A stretch of 64,000 bases of DNA from Aeromonas encheleia. Lineage in GTDB: Bacteria; Pseudomonadota; Gammaproteobacteria; Enterobacterales; Aeromonadaceae. Positions 37,720 through 46,135 of the stretch are shown piece after piece. The position numbers and the translations under genes were made by a program. Where the stretch lies: NCBI RefSeq assembly GCF_900637545.1, contig NZ_LR134376.1, positions 887,001 to 951,000 on the forward strand, read 5' to 3'. The stretch's first letter is position 1. Every line of letters begins with the position of its first letter. The notes under the pieces were generated by a model. The model was not told where the DNA came from, did not search any database, and was given only the letters and a program-made list of their open reading frames with translations.

Positions 37720-40700
37720 ATGCAACAGACCCTAAGGCCCAGCAGGCTCGCCATGCTGGTCGCCCTTGCGGCTATGCCCGCCTGGGCGCAAGCCGCCTAT
37801 CCCGCCTATCAGTCCGGCACCGCCTACAAGGCTGGCGATGTCGTCAGCAACGTCGGCAACCTCTATGAGTGCAAGGAATTTCCTTACTCCGGCTGGTGTG
37901 GCGCCTCGCCCTATCACTATGCGCCCGGGGTGGGTACCGTCTGGGCCGATGCCTGGAAACCCTTCAGCGATGGCGGCACGGCGCCGGGCCTCGGGCTCGC
38001 GATAAGCTCGCCCGCCGTTGGTAACGCTTTCAACGAGGGGGCGCCTGTGGCCCTGGCGGTAACCCTGAGCGGTGACAGCAGCGCCATGGTCAAGGTGGAG
38101 TACCTGATCGATGGCACCCAGGTCGCACTGAGCGGCGCGGCCCCCTGGTCGGCAAGCTGGGTGGCGAGCGGCGTCGGCCCCCATCAGCTCAAGTCCCGCG
38201 CCCTGGACAAGGATGGCAAGCTGCTGAGCGAAGCCGATGCTGCTTTCAGCGTCAGCGCCGTGGTGGCCCCGGAAGCGCCCAAGGCCAGCATCAGCAGCCC
38301 GGCCGCCGGCGCCAGGCTGACCCTGGGCCGGGTCGCCACGGTCACGGCCGATGTGACCGATGCCAACAACGATGTGGCCAGGGTCGAGCTCTATGTGAAT
38401 GGCCAGAAGGTGGGCGAAGACAGTAGCGCCCCCTGGCAGCTGAACTGGACGCCCCAGAGCAAGGGGGTCGCCGGCCTCAAACTGGTGGCGACAGACAAGG
38501 GGAACCTGGTCGGTGAGTCGGCCCAGATCGATGTCACCGTGGAAGAGGCCGCGCTGCCCCCCACAGGTGGCAACCTCTCCTGCGACATTCGCCAGATCTA
38601 CCGCGCCGATGGCAGCGAGTGTATGGGGGATGACCATGCCCGCCGCGTCATCGGTTACTTCACCTCCTGGCGCACCGGCAAGAACGGCCTGCCCGCCTAC
38701 CTGGTGAACGACATTCCCTGGGACAAGATCACCCACATCAACTACGCCTTCGCGGCGGTGGATGAGCAGAGCCACCTGATCAAGGTGGACGACGCCGCCA
38801 CCAAGCTGACCTGGGAGGGGGTACCGGGCGCCGAGATGGACCCGGAGTTTGCCTACAAGGGTCACCTCAACCTGCTCTCCAAGTACAAGAAACAGTACCC
38901 GGACGTGAAGACGCTGATCTCGGTGGGCGGTTGGGCCGACACCCGTGGCTTCTATACCGCCACCACCAAGGGCGATTGCTCGGTCAACACCGCCGGCATC
39001 AACGCCTTCGCCGACTCGGCGGTGGGCTTCATCCGCCAGTACGGCTTCGATGGGGTGGACGTGGACTACGAGTACCCCACCTCCATGAAGGATGCGGGCA
39101 ACCCCAACGACTTCCCGCTCTCCAACCAGTGCCGGGCCAAGTTGTTTGCCAACTACGAAGTCCTGATGAAGACCCTGCGCAGCCGGCTCGACAGCGCCGG
39201 CACCGAGGATGGCCGCAAGTACATGCTGACCATAGCCTCACCGGCGTCGGCCTATCTGCTGCGCGGCATGGAGAACTTCCAGGTCACCCAGTACCTGGAT
39301 TACGTCAACCTGATGACCTATGACTTCCACGGCGCCTGGAACAACTTCGTGGCCCACAACGCCGCGCTGTTCGACAACAAGGCGGATCCGGAGCTGGCCC
39401 AGTGGGGCGTCTATAGCCAGGCCCAGTACGGCGCCATCGGCTATCTGAACGCGGCCTGGTCGGCCCACTACTTCCGTGGCGCCCTGGCGGCCGGCAAGAT
39501 CAACATAGGGGTGCCTTACTACACCCGTGGCTGGCAAGGGGTCACCGGCGGCACCCATGGTCTCAACGGCAAGGCGGCCTTGCCGAGCCAGAGCAATTGC
39601 CAGCCGGGCACAGGTGGCAGCACCATCCCCTGCGGCAACGGCGCTGTCGGCATCGACAACATCTGGCACGATCTGGACAAGAACGGCAACGAGGTCGGCG
39701 CCGGCGCCGTGCCCATGTGGCATGCCAAGAACCTGGAGCACGCGGCCAGCCTCGGCATCACCACCCTGCCGAGCTACGGTCAGGCCTGGGGTCTGGATCC
39801 CAACAACCCGGCCGACGTGATCCAGGGCAAGTACGTGCGTTACTACGATGACAAGGCGCAGGCGCCCTGGCTGTGGAACGAGGAGAAGAAGGTGTTCCTC
39901 TCCACCGAAGATGAAGAGTCCATGGGCAAGAAGCTGGACTACATCGTCAAGCGCGGCCTGGGGGGCGTCATGTTCTGGGAGATGGCGGGGGATTACGCGT
40001 TCGATCCGGCCAAGAACGAATATGTCATTGGCAGCACCCTCACCAGCCTGGCCTACGACAAGTTCAGGACGGCGAGCCAGCCCAATCTGAAGCAGAACGA
40101 TCTGCCCGCTCCGGCGGCGCAGCTCGACATCGGCGTCAGCCTGAGCGGCTTCAAGGAGGGGGATTCCAACTACCCGATCAACCCGACGCTTAAACTGACC
40201 AACAAGTCGACCCAGACCATACCGGGCGGGACCCGCATCGAGTTCCTGGTGCCGACCTCCACCTCTGACACCATCACGGATCAGAGTGGCATGGGCCTGA
40301 AGGTGGTCGAGAGCGGTGGCAACCAGAACTCGGACGGTATCGCGGGCGAGAAGGACTTCCACAAGGTGGCCATGACGCTGCCAAGCTGGAAGGCCTGGTC
40401 ACCGGGCACCGAGGTGGAAGTGGCCATGACCTACTATCTGCCGGCGGCGGGCGTGCCGAGCGGCGTGCGCCTGATCGCCGGTAGCCAGACCATAGGCCTG
40501 AAGGCCGACTTCCCGGCCCTGGCCGAGGCGGTGCTGGGCAGCAGCAGTGGCGATGGTGGCACCAGCTGCAGCGCCCAGAGCGTCAACCCGGCGAGCTATC
40601 CGGCTTACCCGAGCTGGCCGCAAGGGGACCACGCCAACGCCAACGATCGCCTGACCAATGGCAAGGCGGTCTGGCAGGCGAACTGGTGGAGCAGCAGCGA

Positions 40701-40746
40701 ACCCAAGGCCGGCGACGGCAGCTGGAAGCTGGTGTGTAACTACTGA
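37720..40746 (+). CDS. Secreted multidomain GH18 chitinase
   Basis: 1008 residues. Signal peptide (MLVALAAMPAWAQA), CBM5/12-like chitin-binding module (AYQSGTAYKAGDVVSNVG, about 25-85), two Ig-like domains (about 95-285, repeated ISSPA openings), GH18 barrel (about 305-790), a further beta-sandwich (about 805-940) and a C-terminal chitin-binding-type module (SYPAYPSWPQG, KAVWQANWWSS). The catalytic DxxDxDxE motif reads FDGVDVDYEYP near residue 445. It hydrolyses chitin outside the cell and probably uses type II secretion. Start ATG 37720 with AAGGAT upstream. Expression is probably set by c-di-GMP through the leader riboswitch. Confidence 0.95.
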   Translation: MQQTLRPSRLAMLVALAAMPAWAQAAYPAYQSGTAYKAGDVVSNVGNLYECKEFPYSGWCGASPYHYAPGVGTVWADAWKPFSDGGTAPGLGLAISSPAVGNAFNEGAPVALAVTLSGDSSAMVKVEYLIDGTQVALSGAAPWSASWVASGVGPHQLKSRALDKDGKLLSEADAAFSVSAVVAPEAPKASISSPAAGARLTLGRVATVTADVTDANNDVARVELYVNGQKVGEDSSAPWQLNWTPQSKGVAGLKLVATDKGNLVGESAQIDVTVEEAALPPTGGNLSCDIRQIYRADGSECMGDDHARRVIGYFTSWRTGKNGLPAYLVNDIPWDKITHINYAFAAVDEQSHLIKVDDAATKLTWEGVPGAEMDPEFAYKGHLNLLSKYKKQYPDVKTLISVGGWADTRGFYTATTKGDCSVNTAGINAFADSAVGFIRQYGFDGVDVDYEYPTSMKDAGNPNDFPLSNQCRAKLFANYEVLMKTLRSRLDSAGTEDGRKYMLTIASPASAYLLRGMENFQVTQYLDYVNLMTYDFHGAWNNFVAHNAALFDNKADPELAQWGVYSQAQYGAIGYLNAAWSAHYFRGALAAGKINIGVPYYTRGWQGVTGGTHGLNGKAALPSQSNCQPGTGGSTIPCGNGAVGIDNIWHDLDKNGNEVGAGAVPMWHAKNLEHAASLGITTLPSYGQAWGLDPNNPADVIQGKYVRYYDDKAQAPWLWNEEKKVFLSTEDEESMGKKLDYIVKRGLGGVMFWEMAGDYAFDPAKNEYVIGSTLTSLAYDKFRTASQPNLKQNDLPAPAAQLDIGVSLSGFKEGDSNYPINPTLKLTNKSTQTIPGGTRIEFLVPTSTSDTITDQSGMGLKVVESGGNQNSDGIAGEKDFHKVAMTLPSWKAWSPGTEVEVAMTYYLPAAGVPSGVRLIAGSQTIGLKADFPALAEAVLGSSSGDGGTSCSAQSVNPASYPAYPSWPQGDHANANDRLTNGKAVWQANWWSSSEPKAGDGSWKLVCNY

Positions 40747-40798
40747 GTCTGGTATGGCGGGCGACGTCACGGCGCCGCCCGCATCGATACGACCCAAT

Positions 40799-40824
40799 CC
40801 GGAGCCCAGGCTCCGGATTTTTTT
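40799..40824 (+). terminator. Chitinase terminator
   Basis: Stem CCGGAGCC / GGCTCCGG with a 2-base loop, then T7. Confidence 0.88.
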
Positions 40825-40855
40825 ATGGCAGATATAAAGGAAGGAGAGGGCGCAT

Positions 40856-40880
40856 AAAAAAGACCGCTCCGAAGAGCGGC
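40856..40880 (-). terminator. Terminator of the TonB2 operon
   Basis: Stem CCGCTC / GAGCGG with a CGAA loop; six T on the minus strand after one mismatch. Confidence 0.8.
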
Positions 40881-40985
40881 CAATTGCCACCAAGGCAACC
40901 TGCGGGGCGAACCCCTTGTTATGTGCAGCGGACGGGGAGGGGGCCCGTCCTGCCGCGAGTGGCCGGGGTCAATTTGCGACCTGGT

Positions 40986-42221
40986 TTATTGCGTGATGGC
41001 GCCGCCCTGTTGTTCTTTCAGGAAGTTGATCCAGGGTGAGGCGCGGCCGCTGACGTTGCTGTTCTGAGCCGCCTGGGTGAAGGCGCTGAGTGCCTCCTTC
41101 GGCTTCTGCTGCTCGAAGTAGGCGACCCCGGTCAGGAACTTCAGATCGGCGCGCTGTTCACCGTTGGCATTCGCCGCCGGCTTGGCGGCAAGGGCCACCA
41201 GATCCTGGTAGCGTTTGCTCTGGATCATCATGCGTGCCATCTTCAGCTGCAGCTCGGCATTGGGCGCCAGCTGGTAGGACTTGGCCAGGGTATCGATGGC
41301 CGGATCCAGCTCCTTGGCCTGATGCCAGTAGTTGGCCAGCGCCTTGTAGTTGGCCGCGTTGCCCTCGATGACGCCGTCCTTCATGGCCTTCTCCATCACG
41401 CGGGCGGCGCGATGGGGGATGCCGGAGAAGGCCAGGTAGTTGGCGAGGCGCTGCAACTCGGCCGGCTCGGTCAGCATGCCGAGGTGGTAGGCCGACTCCA
41501 GCGCCGCCAGCGCCTTGCCATCGTTGCCCGCCTGCATCTGCATGGCCGAGAGCTGGGTCCAGTACTTCTTCTTCTCCGGGTACCTGTCGACCAGGGCGGT
41601 CAGCACCTCGGTCGCCGGCTTGTACTGTTTCAGCTCGTAGTGGGCCGCCATCTTCAGCAGATACCAGGACTCGGGCGCCTTGCCCGCCGACAGCTTGATC
41701 GCAGTGTCCACCGCCGGAATGGCCTCTCGATACTGCTTGAGCTGCACATGGGCGTTGGCCAGGGTGATGTAGGCGTGCGGGGTCGGTTTCTCATCCTTGC
41801 CGAGGCTCGCGAACCACTGGTTCATGGTGCTGATGGAGGCCTTGAAGTCGCCCTCCGCCATGTAGAGCTGGGCCAGGTTGTAGCGCACCTGCTGCGCCAC
41901 CGGCTGCGGCAGGCCGCCGGTGGCGATGGCATCGGCGAAGTACTTGGTCGCCTGACCGTACTTCTCCTGCTGCGCCGCCACGAAGCCGAGGGTCTGCAGG
42001 ATCACGCCCTTGTCGTAGACCCGCTCGCCTACCCCGGACAGCGCCTCCTGCAGCTTGGCATTCGCCTCGCCGTATTTCTTCTCGGTGATCAACGCCTGCG
42101 CCTTGTTGACCGCGCGGTAGGCGCGATCGGACAAGGCGGGCTGCTCGGCGGCCCAGCTGGCGGTACTGAGCAGTACCGCCATGGCAACCGGGGCGAGGAT
42201 CAGGGTGTGTAACTTCTTCAT
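40986..42221 (-). CDS. Periplasmic TPR protein of the TonB2/TtpC system
   Basis: 411 residues. Signal peptide (LAPVAMAVLLSTASWAAE) and about nine TPR-like helical repeats (for example AYRAVNKAQALITEKKYGEANAKL and QALITEKK-type units through AYFEQQKPKEALSAFTQAAQ). Last gene of the receptor-DUF3450-ttpC-exbB2-exbD2-tonB2 series. The same TPR gene follows tonB2 in vibrios. Its role is probably assembly or support of the Ton complex at the periplasmic face; this is inferred from conserved position. Start ATG 42221 has AAGGAAGGTG; it is 11 bases after the tonB2 stop. Confidence 0.88.
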   Translation of the reverse strand: MKKLHTLILAPVAMAVLLSTASWAAEQPALSDRAYRAVNKAQALITEKKYGEANAKLQEALSGVGERVYDKGVILQTLGFVAAQQEKYGQATKYFADAIATGGLPQPVAQQVRYNLAQLYMAEGDFKASISTMNQWFASLGKDEKPTPHAYITLANAHVQLKQYREAIPAVDTAIKLSAGKAPESWYLLKMAAHYELKQYKPATEVLTALVDRYPEKKKYWTQLSAMQMQAGNDGKALAALESAYHLGMLTEPAELQRLANYLAFSGIPHRAARVMEKAMKDGVIEGNAANYKALANYWHQAKELDPAIDTLAKSYQLAPNAELQLKMARMMIQSKRYQDLVALAAKPAANANGEQRADLKFLTGVAYFEQQKPKEALSAFTQAAQNSNVSGRASPWINFLKEQQGGAITQ

Positions 42222-42232
42222 CGCCACCTTCC

Positions 42233-42868
42233 TTAGTTGGTCGCAAACTCGATTTCTTGCTGCATGCGACTGGCTTGCGGCTTGCCATCGATCATGGCCG
42301 GCTTGAACGTCCACTTGGTTATGGTCTGACGGGCGGCCTTGCCAAGGTCATAGCTGCGCGGCTCTTCCTTGACGATGCGGATGTTGCTGACGGTGCCACG
42401 CTCGGTCACGGTGAACTCCACCAGCACCTTGCCCGTTGCGAGGCCGGCCAGGGCCGCCTTGCGCGGCATCATCGGCTCGAAGGTCGCCAGCGGGATGGCG
42501 CCGTTGTTGCCGCCGGTCCCGCCACCACCGCCGCCGGTGCTGTAGGCACCGAGGGCGTTGCCGCCGCCGATGTTGACCGGGATGTCGAGCTTGGGCATGT
42601 CCATCGACGAGCTTTCCATCTGCGGCCGATCCGTGCTGGCCACCTCCATCTCGGGCGGGGGAGGCGGGCGATCCGGGGGCGGCGGCTTGGGCAGCTCGCG
42701 CTGTTTCTCTTGCAGGGTCTCCTGAGGCTTGAGGCGAATGAAGTCGGTCATGGTGACGTCATCCCTCTCCACCAGCTCCCGGTGATCCGGTGTGATCAGC
42801 TTGTTCATTCCCAGGAACAGGAAGAACACCACCACACAGGAGACCGCTAACGATATCAGGTATCTCAT
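42233..42868 (-). CDS. tonB2: TonB2-type energy transducer
   Basis: 211 residues. N-terminal transmembrane anchor (LISLAVSCVVVFFLFLGM), a proline-rich spacer (PKPPPPDRPPPPPEME, about 57-72), a glycine-rich linker (GGGGGGTGGN) and a compact C-terminal domain with GKVLVEFTVTERGTVSNIRI. It spans the periplasm and passes proton-motive energy from ExbB/ExbD to outer-membrane receptors. The spacer is shorter than in classical TonB1, as in TonB2 proteins. Starts 16 bases after the exbD2 stop with a GAGAGAG site. Confidence 0.93.
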   Translation of the reverse strand: MRYLISLAVSCVVVFFLFLGMNKLITPDHRELVERDDVTMTDFIRLKPQETLQEKQRELPKPPPPDRPPPPPEMEVASTDRPQMESSSMDMPKLDIPVNIGGGNALGAYSTGGGGGGTGGNNGAIPLATFEPMMPRKAALAGLATGKVLVEFTVTERGTVSNIRIVKEEPRSYDLGKAARQTITKWTFKPAMIDGKPQASRMQQEIEFATN

Positions 42869-42884
42869 AGGTCTCTCTCCAGCA

Positions 42885-43292
42885 TCAGCTGCTCTTGTTG
42901 GCAGCGATGGAGATGCTCTGGACACCGGCCATGCGGATCTGATCCATGACCTGGACCACCAGACCCGAACGGGATTCGGTATCGGCCTGGATCACCACTG
43001 CGCTCTCCGGGTTCTCGGCCCGCAGCCGCTCGATGTTGGCGCGCACGGCACCCACCTCGACGGAACGCTTGTCGACCCAGACCTGACCGTTCTCGCGAAC
43101 CGCGACCATGATATTCCCCTTCTTCACCGTCTCGGCCGTGCTGGCGCTCGGGCGGTTGATCTCAACCCCGGACTCCTTGACGAACGAGGTGGTGACGATG
43201 AAGAAGATCAGCATGATGAACACTATGTCCAGCATGGGGGTCAGATCGATGGCCGCCTCTTCAGCACCGCTGTCGCTGTGACGTTTTCTCAT
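42885..43292 (-). CDS. exbD2: ExbD2 biopolymer transport protein
   Basis: 135 residues. Cytoplasmic N-terminus (RKRHSDSGAEEAA), a single transmembrane helix carrying the essential proton-path Asp (IDLTPMLDIVFIMLIFFIV, Asp near residue 22) and a periplasmic domain. It works with ExbB2 as the proton channel that drives TonB2. ATG 43292 follows AAGGAG; the frame extends upstream without a better site. Confidence 0.95.
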   Translation of the reverse strand: MRKRHSDSGAEEAAIDLTPMLDIVFIMLIFFIVTTSFVKESGVEINRPSASTAETVKKGNIMVAVRENGQVWVDKRSVEVGAVRANIERLRAENPESAVVIQADTESRSGLVVQVMDQIRMAGVQSISIAANKSS

Positions 43293-43358
43293 GGCAAAAA
43301 CTCCTTGCTTAACTGTGCCCCCGGTCGGCGATGCCGTGCCGGGGGAATGCATCCTGCA

Positions 43359-43886
43359 TTAACCGTGTTTCAGGTTGTCTTCCAGCTTCTCGACCGCCAG
43401 CTTGGCTTTGTGGTCGAGCTGATTGACAAAAAACAGGCCGGAAAGGGCGGCAATCATGCCCGCCATGGTCGGTACCGTCGCCTTGGAGATGCCCGAGGCC
43501 ATCGCCCTGGGGGAGCCGGTGCCGGTGATGGCGAGGGTGTCAAACACCTGCACCATGCCGACCACGGTGCCCAGCAGTCCCATCAGCGGACAGAGCGCGA
43601 TCAACACCTTGATGACCGGCATCCCCTTGTCCACCGCCATGGCGACCCGCGAGACCAGCTCGCGCCGGATCTGCCTGGCAGACCAGGAGAGGTGATCACC
43701 GCGGGCCATCCAGCTGGCCTTGGTCTGCTTCACCTGCTGGGGATAGACCGCCATGAAGTAGAACCAGCGCTCCAGCAGCAGGGCCCACATCAGCAGCGTC
43801 AGGAAGAACAGGGCGACCAGTACATCGCCCCCCAATCCCAGAAACCGGCGGACCGACTCGACTTCTTCAATCAACCAGAACCACAT
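43359..43886 (-). CDS. exbB2: ExbB2 proton-channel protein
   Basis: 175 residues of the MotA/TolQ/ExbB family. TM1 about 18-38 (VLVALFFLTLLMWALLLERW); two further helices are in the LIALCPLMGLLGTVVGMVQVF and AGMIAALSGLFFVN regions. The short N-terminus is typical of ExbB2. Start ATG 43886 follows AAGGAG. It lies 10 bases after the ttpC stop. Confidence 0.93.
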   Translation of the reverse strand: MWFWLIEEVESVRRFLGLGGDVLVALFFLTLLMWALLLERWFYFMAVYPQQVKQTKASWMARGDHLSWSARQIRRELVSRVAMAVDKGMPVIKVLIALCPLMGLLGTVVGMVQVFDTLAITGTGSPRAMASGISKATVPTMAGMIAALSGLFFVNQLDHKAKLAVEKLEDNLKHG

Positions 43887-43896
43887 GGGTGACTCC

Positions 43897-45270
43897 TTAG
43901 GCTGCGGCTTTGGCGGCGTGCAGACGTTCCTGATAACGGGCGACAAAACCGGCGCTCTGCTCTTCCAGTATCTGGATGAGACGACGGCTCTGGGTCTGCA
44001 CTATGGTGTAGAGGAACAGCATGGGCACCGCGACCACCAGACCCTGCATGGTGGTGACCAGGGCCTCGGAGATGCCGCCCGCCATCAGCTTGGGATCGCC
44101 GGTACCGAACAGGGTGATGGCCTGGAAGGTGGCGATCATCCCGACCACGGTCCCCAGCAGACCCAGCAGCGGGGCCACCGAGGCGATCAGCTTGATGATG
44201 CTGATACCCTTCTCGAACTTGGGCACGTTGCGCAGGATGATCTCGTCCAGCTTGGATTCCAGATCCTCGATGTTGTCACCGCGATGAGCCTGATAGGCCC
44301 CCAGCATCTCGCCGATGGGGTTGCCCTTGACGATCTGATCGGATTTGAGCTGCTTGCGCATGGAGGAGCCGATCATCGACAGACGGGCGCCACAGAACAG
44401 GGCCAGCAGGGTACCGAGCACGCCGAGTACCATGATGACGTAGCCCACCTCACCGCCCTGATCGACGCGTTCCTTGAAGGTCGGCGACTGCACCAGCAGG
44501 GAGAGGATCACGCCGCGGGACGGATCGATGAAGACCGGCTCGACGGCGCCATTGCCCTGCTCAAACTTGGCGATGGGCTCCAGCACTGCCTTGTCCGGCT
44601 GGCGGGGCAGCTGTTCGAACTTGCCGGTCTCCGGCACGAAGGTGAGGTACTTGCCCTCGGAGACGGTGTTGAACTCCCCGATCTGGGTGACCGTCTTCTC
44701 GGCCTGATTGCCTTCCCCGTACACCACTGTCCCCTGCATCTGGCTCACCTTGCCCCCATCGACCATGCGGCTGAGGGTGGTGGTCCAGAAGGCGCTCAGA
44801 TCGTCGCTGGAGGGCAACTCCTTGCTCTCGGCCAGGCGGGTCAGCAGCGCTGCCTGCTCGGGGTGTTCGACCCGGCGGGCGGAGGCGTTGAAGATCCCCT
44901 TGAACTCGCCGGCGAACTGGCGCAGCACGCCGAACATCTCGCCCATGTTGCCGGAACGCTGGCGCAGGGTCTCTGTCAGCTCGGTCAGCTGCTTGTCGTT
45001 GAGGTCGAAGGTGGCCTTGAGCTGCTCGCCCTTGGCGGTCTCGGCGGCGAGTTCGGCCTTGGCCTTGGCCAGCAGCGCCCCTTGTTCATTCTTGTCGGCC
45101 AGGAAGCGGGCCTCCCGCTCCTTGTTGAGTTGGGATTCGCTGGTGCTGGCGGCCTTGACCTGGCTCAGCAGGGCGTTCAGGTCCACCGGTTTCTCGGCGG
45201 CGGTCACCGGCAGGGTGATCAGAGTGGCTCCCGCGATCAGGGAGGCAATGGCGAGTTTGATTCCTTTCAT
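43897..45270 (-). CDS. ttpC: TtpC, ExbB-related protein with long periplasmic N-terminal extension
   Basis: 457 residues. Signal peptide (LASLIAGATLITLPVTAAE region), a long periplasmic domain with a coiled-coil stretch (about 30-120), then a MotA/TolQ/ExbB channel domain with three transmembrane helices (about 270-430: VGYVIMVLGVLGTLLALF, IKLIASVAPLLGLLGTVVGM, LVVAVPMLFLYTIVQ). In Vibrio, TtpC is needed for TonB2-driven uptake but not for TonB1. The start overlaps the DUF3450 stop by 4 bases (ATGA); ribosome binding site GGAG. Confidence 0.92.
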   Translation of the reverse strand: MKGIKLAIASLIAGATLITLPVTAAEKPVDLNALLSQVKAASTSESQLNKEREARFLADKNEQGALLAKAKAELAAETAKGEQLKATFDLNDKQLTELTETLRQRSGNMGEMFGVLRQFAGEFKGIFNASARRVEHPEQAALLTRLAESKELPSSDDLSAFWTTTLSRMVDGGKVSQMQGTVVYGEGNQAEKTVTQIGEFNTVSEGKYLTFVPETGKFEQLPRQPDKAVLEPIAKFEQGNGAVEPVFIDPSRGVILSLLVQSPTFKERVDQGGEVGYVIMVLGVLGTLLALFCGARLSMIGSSMRKQLKSDQIVKGNPIGEMLGAYQAHRGDNIEDLESKLDEIILRNVPKFEKGISIIKLIASVAPLLGLLGTVVGMIATFQAITLFGTGDPKLMAGGISEALVTTMQGLVVAVPMLFLYTIVQTQSRRLIQILEEQSAGFVARYQERLHAAKAAA

Positions 45271-46031
45271 GATGCTTTCTCCGCAGTTTGAACCGGCAGC
45301 TTGATGAGCGCGGGTGGCGCCTGCTTCTTGGCGATACGCAAGCCCTGTTCTACTGCACTGCGATACTCCTGGGGCAACTCCTCCCACTGACGGGTCTTCT
45401 TGTTCCAGATGCCGGTCTCGTTGCCATCCGGGGACTGGTAGAGCAGGGCGATGCGGCCGACGCGCAGGAACTCGTAGGTCTTCTCGGCGCCATCCTTGTC
45501 CAGGCTGGCCTTGTAGGCCTCGATGGTGCGGCTGAAGCCCTCCTCGATCTGGTAGGCCTCCAGGATCTTGCGGTACTTCTCGGAGATGGTGACATCGGCC
45601 CGGTTCATCAGATCGGTCAGGGCCGCCACGCGGTCCTCCCGCTCAACCTTCTGGAACGGCAGATCCAGGGAGACGAACTGATCGAGGGAGTCGATCATCT
45701 TCAGCATCAGGGGGACGACCTCGGTGCTGGTCTGATCGATCTGGGCTATCTGGCGCTGCATCGAGGTCAGCTCGGTGGCCTGGGAGTCGACCATCTTGCC
45801 CACCTGCTCGTTGTAGGTGCGCAGGCTGTCGACCTGACGCAGGGCGGCCTTGTACTGCGCCAGGGCAGACTCGGCAGACTCGGCGTAGTTGTCGATCTTC
45901 TGCTGGGATACTTTGGAGGCATTGTCGGTGGCGGCTTGAGCGTCCACTGCCTGACCGGCAGAGGCGGCACTCAGGTTGAAGCTGGTCAGCAAGGCAGCCG
46001 AAACCAGGCTGCCGAGGAGCGCTTTCTTCAT
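45267..46031 (-). CDS. DUF3450 periplasmic coiled-coil protein
   Basis: 254 residues. Signal peptide (LVSAALLTSFNLSAASA), then a long coiled coil (about 28-110, KVSQQKIDNYAESAESALAQ onwards) and the DUF3450 core (LMLKMIDSLDQFVSLDLPFQ, WEELPQEYRSAVEQGLRIAK). Always found before ttpC in these loci; probable periplasmic partner of the TonB2 complex, with no biochemical role that I can state. ATG 46031 was chosen over 46052 because AAAAGGA lies 8 bases upstream. Confidence 0.9.
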   Translation of the reverse strand: MKKALLGSLVSAALLTSFNLSAASAGQAVDAQAATDNASKVSQQKIDNYAESAESALAQYKAALRQVDSLRTYNEQVGKMVDSQATELTSMQRQIAQIDQTSTEVVPLMLKMIDSLDQFVSLDLPFQKVEREDRVAALTDLMNRADVTISEKYRKILEAYQIEEGFSRTIEAYKASLDKDGAEKTYEFLRVGRIALLYQSPDGNETGIWNKKTRQWEELPQEYRSAVEQGLRIAKKQAPPALIKLPVQTAEKAS

Positions 46032-46135
46032 TGTAATAGTCCTTTTTTTCATAGGATTACCCTATCTCCGTAACTTCCTTGGAACGTTGGGCAAAGCCGA
46101 CCCGAAACGGGCCGGCCTGTCGCTTGCTTGGTGGA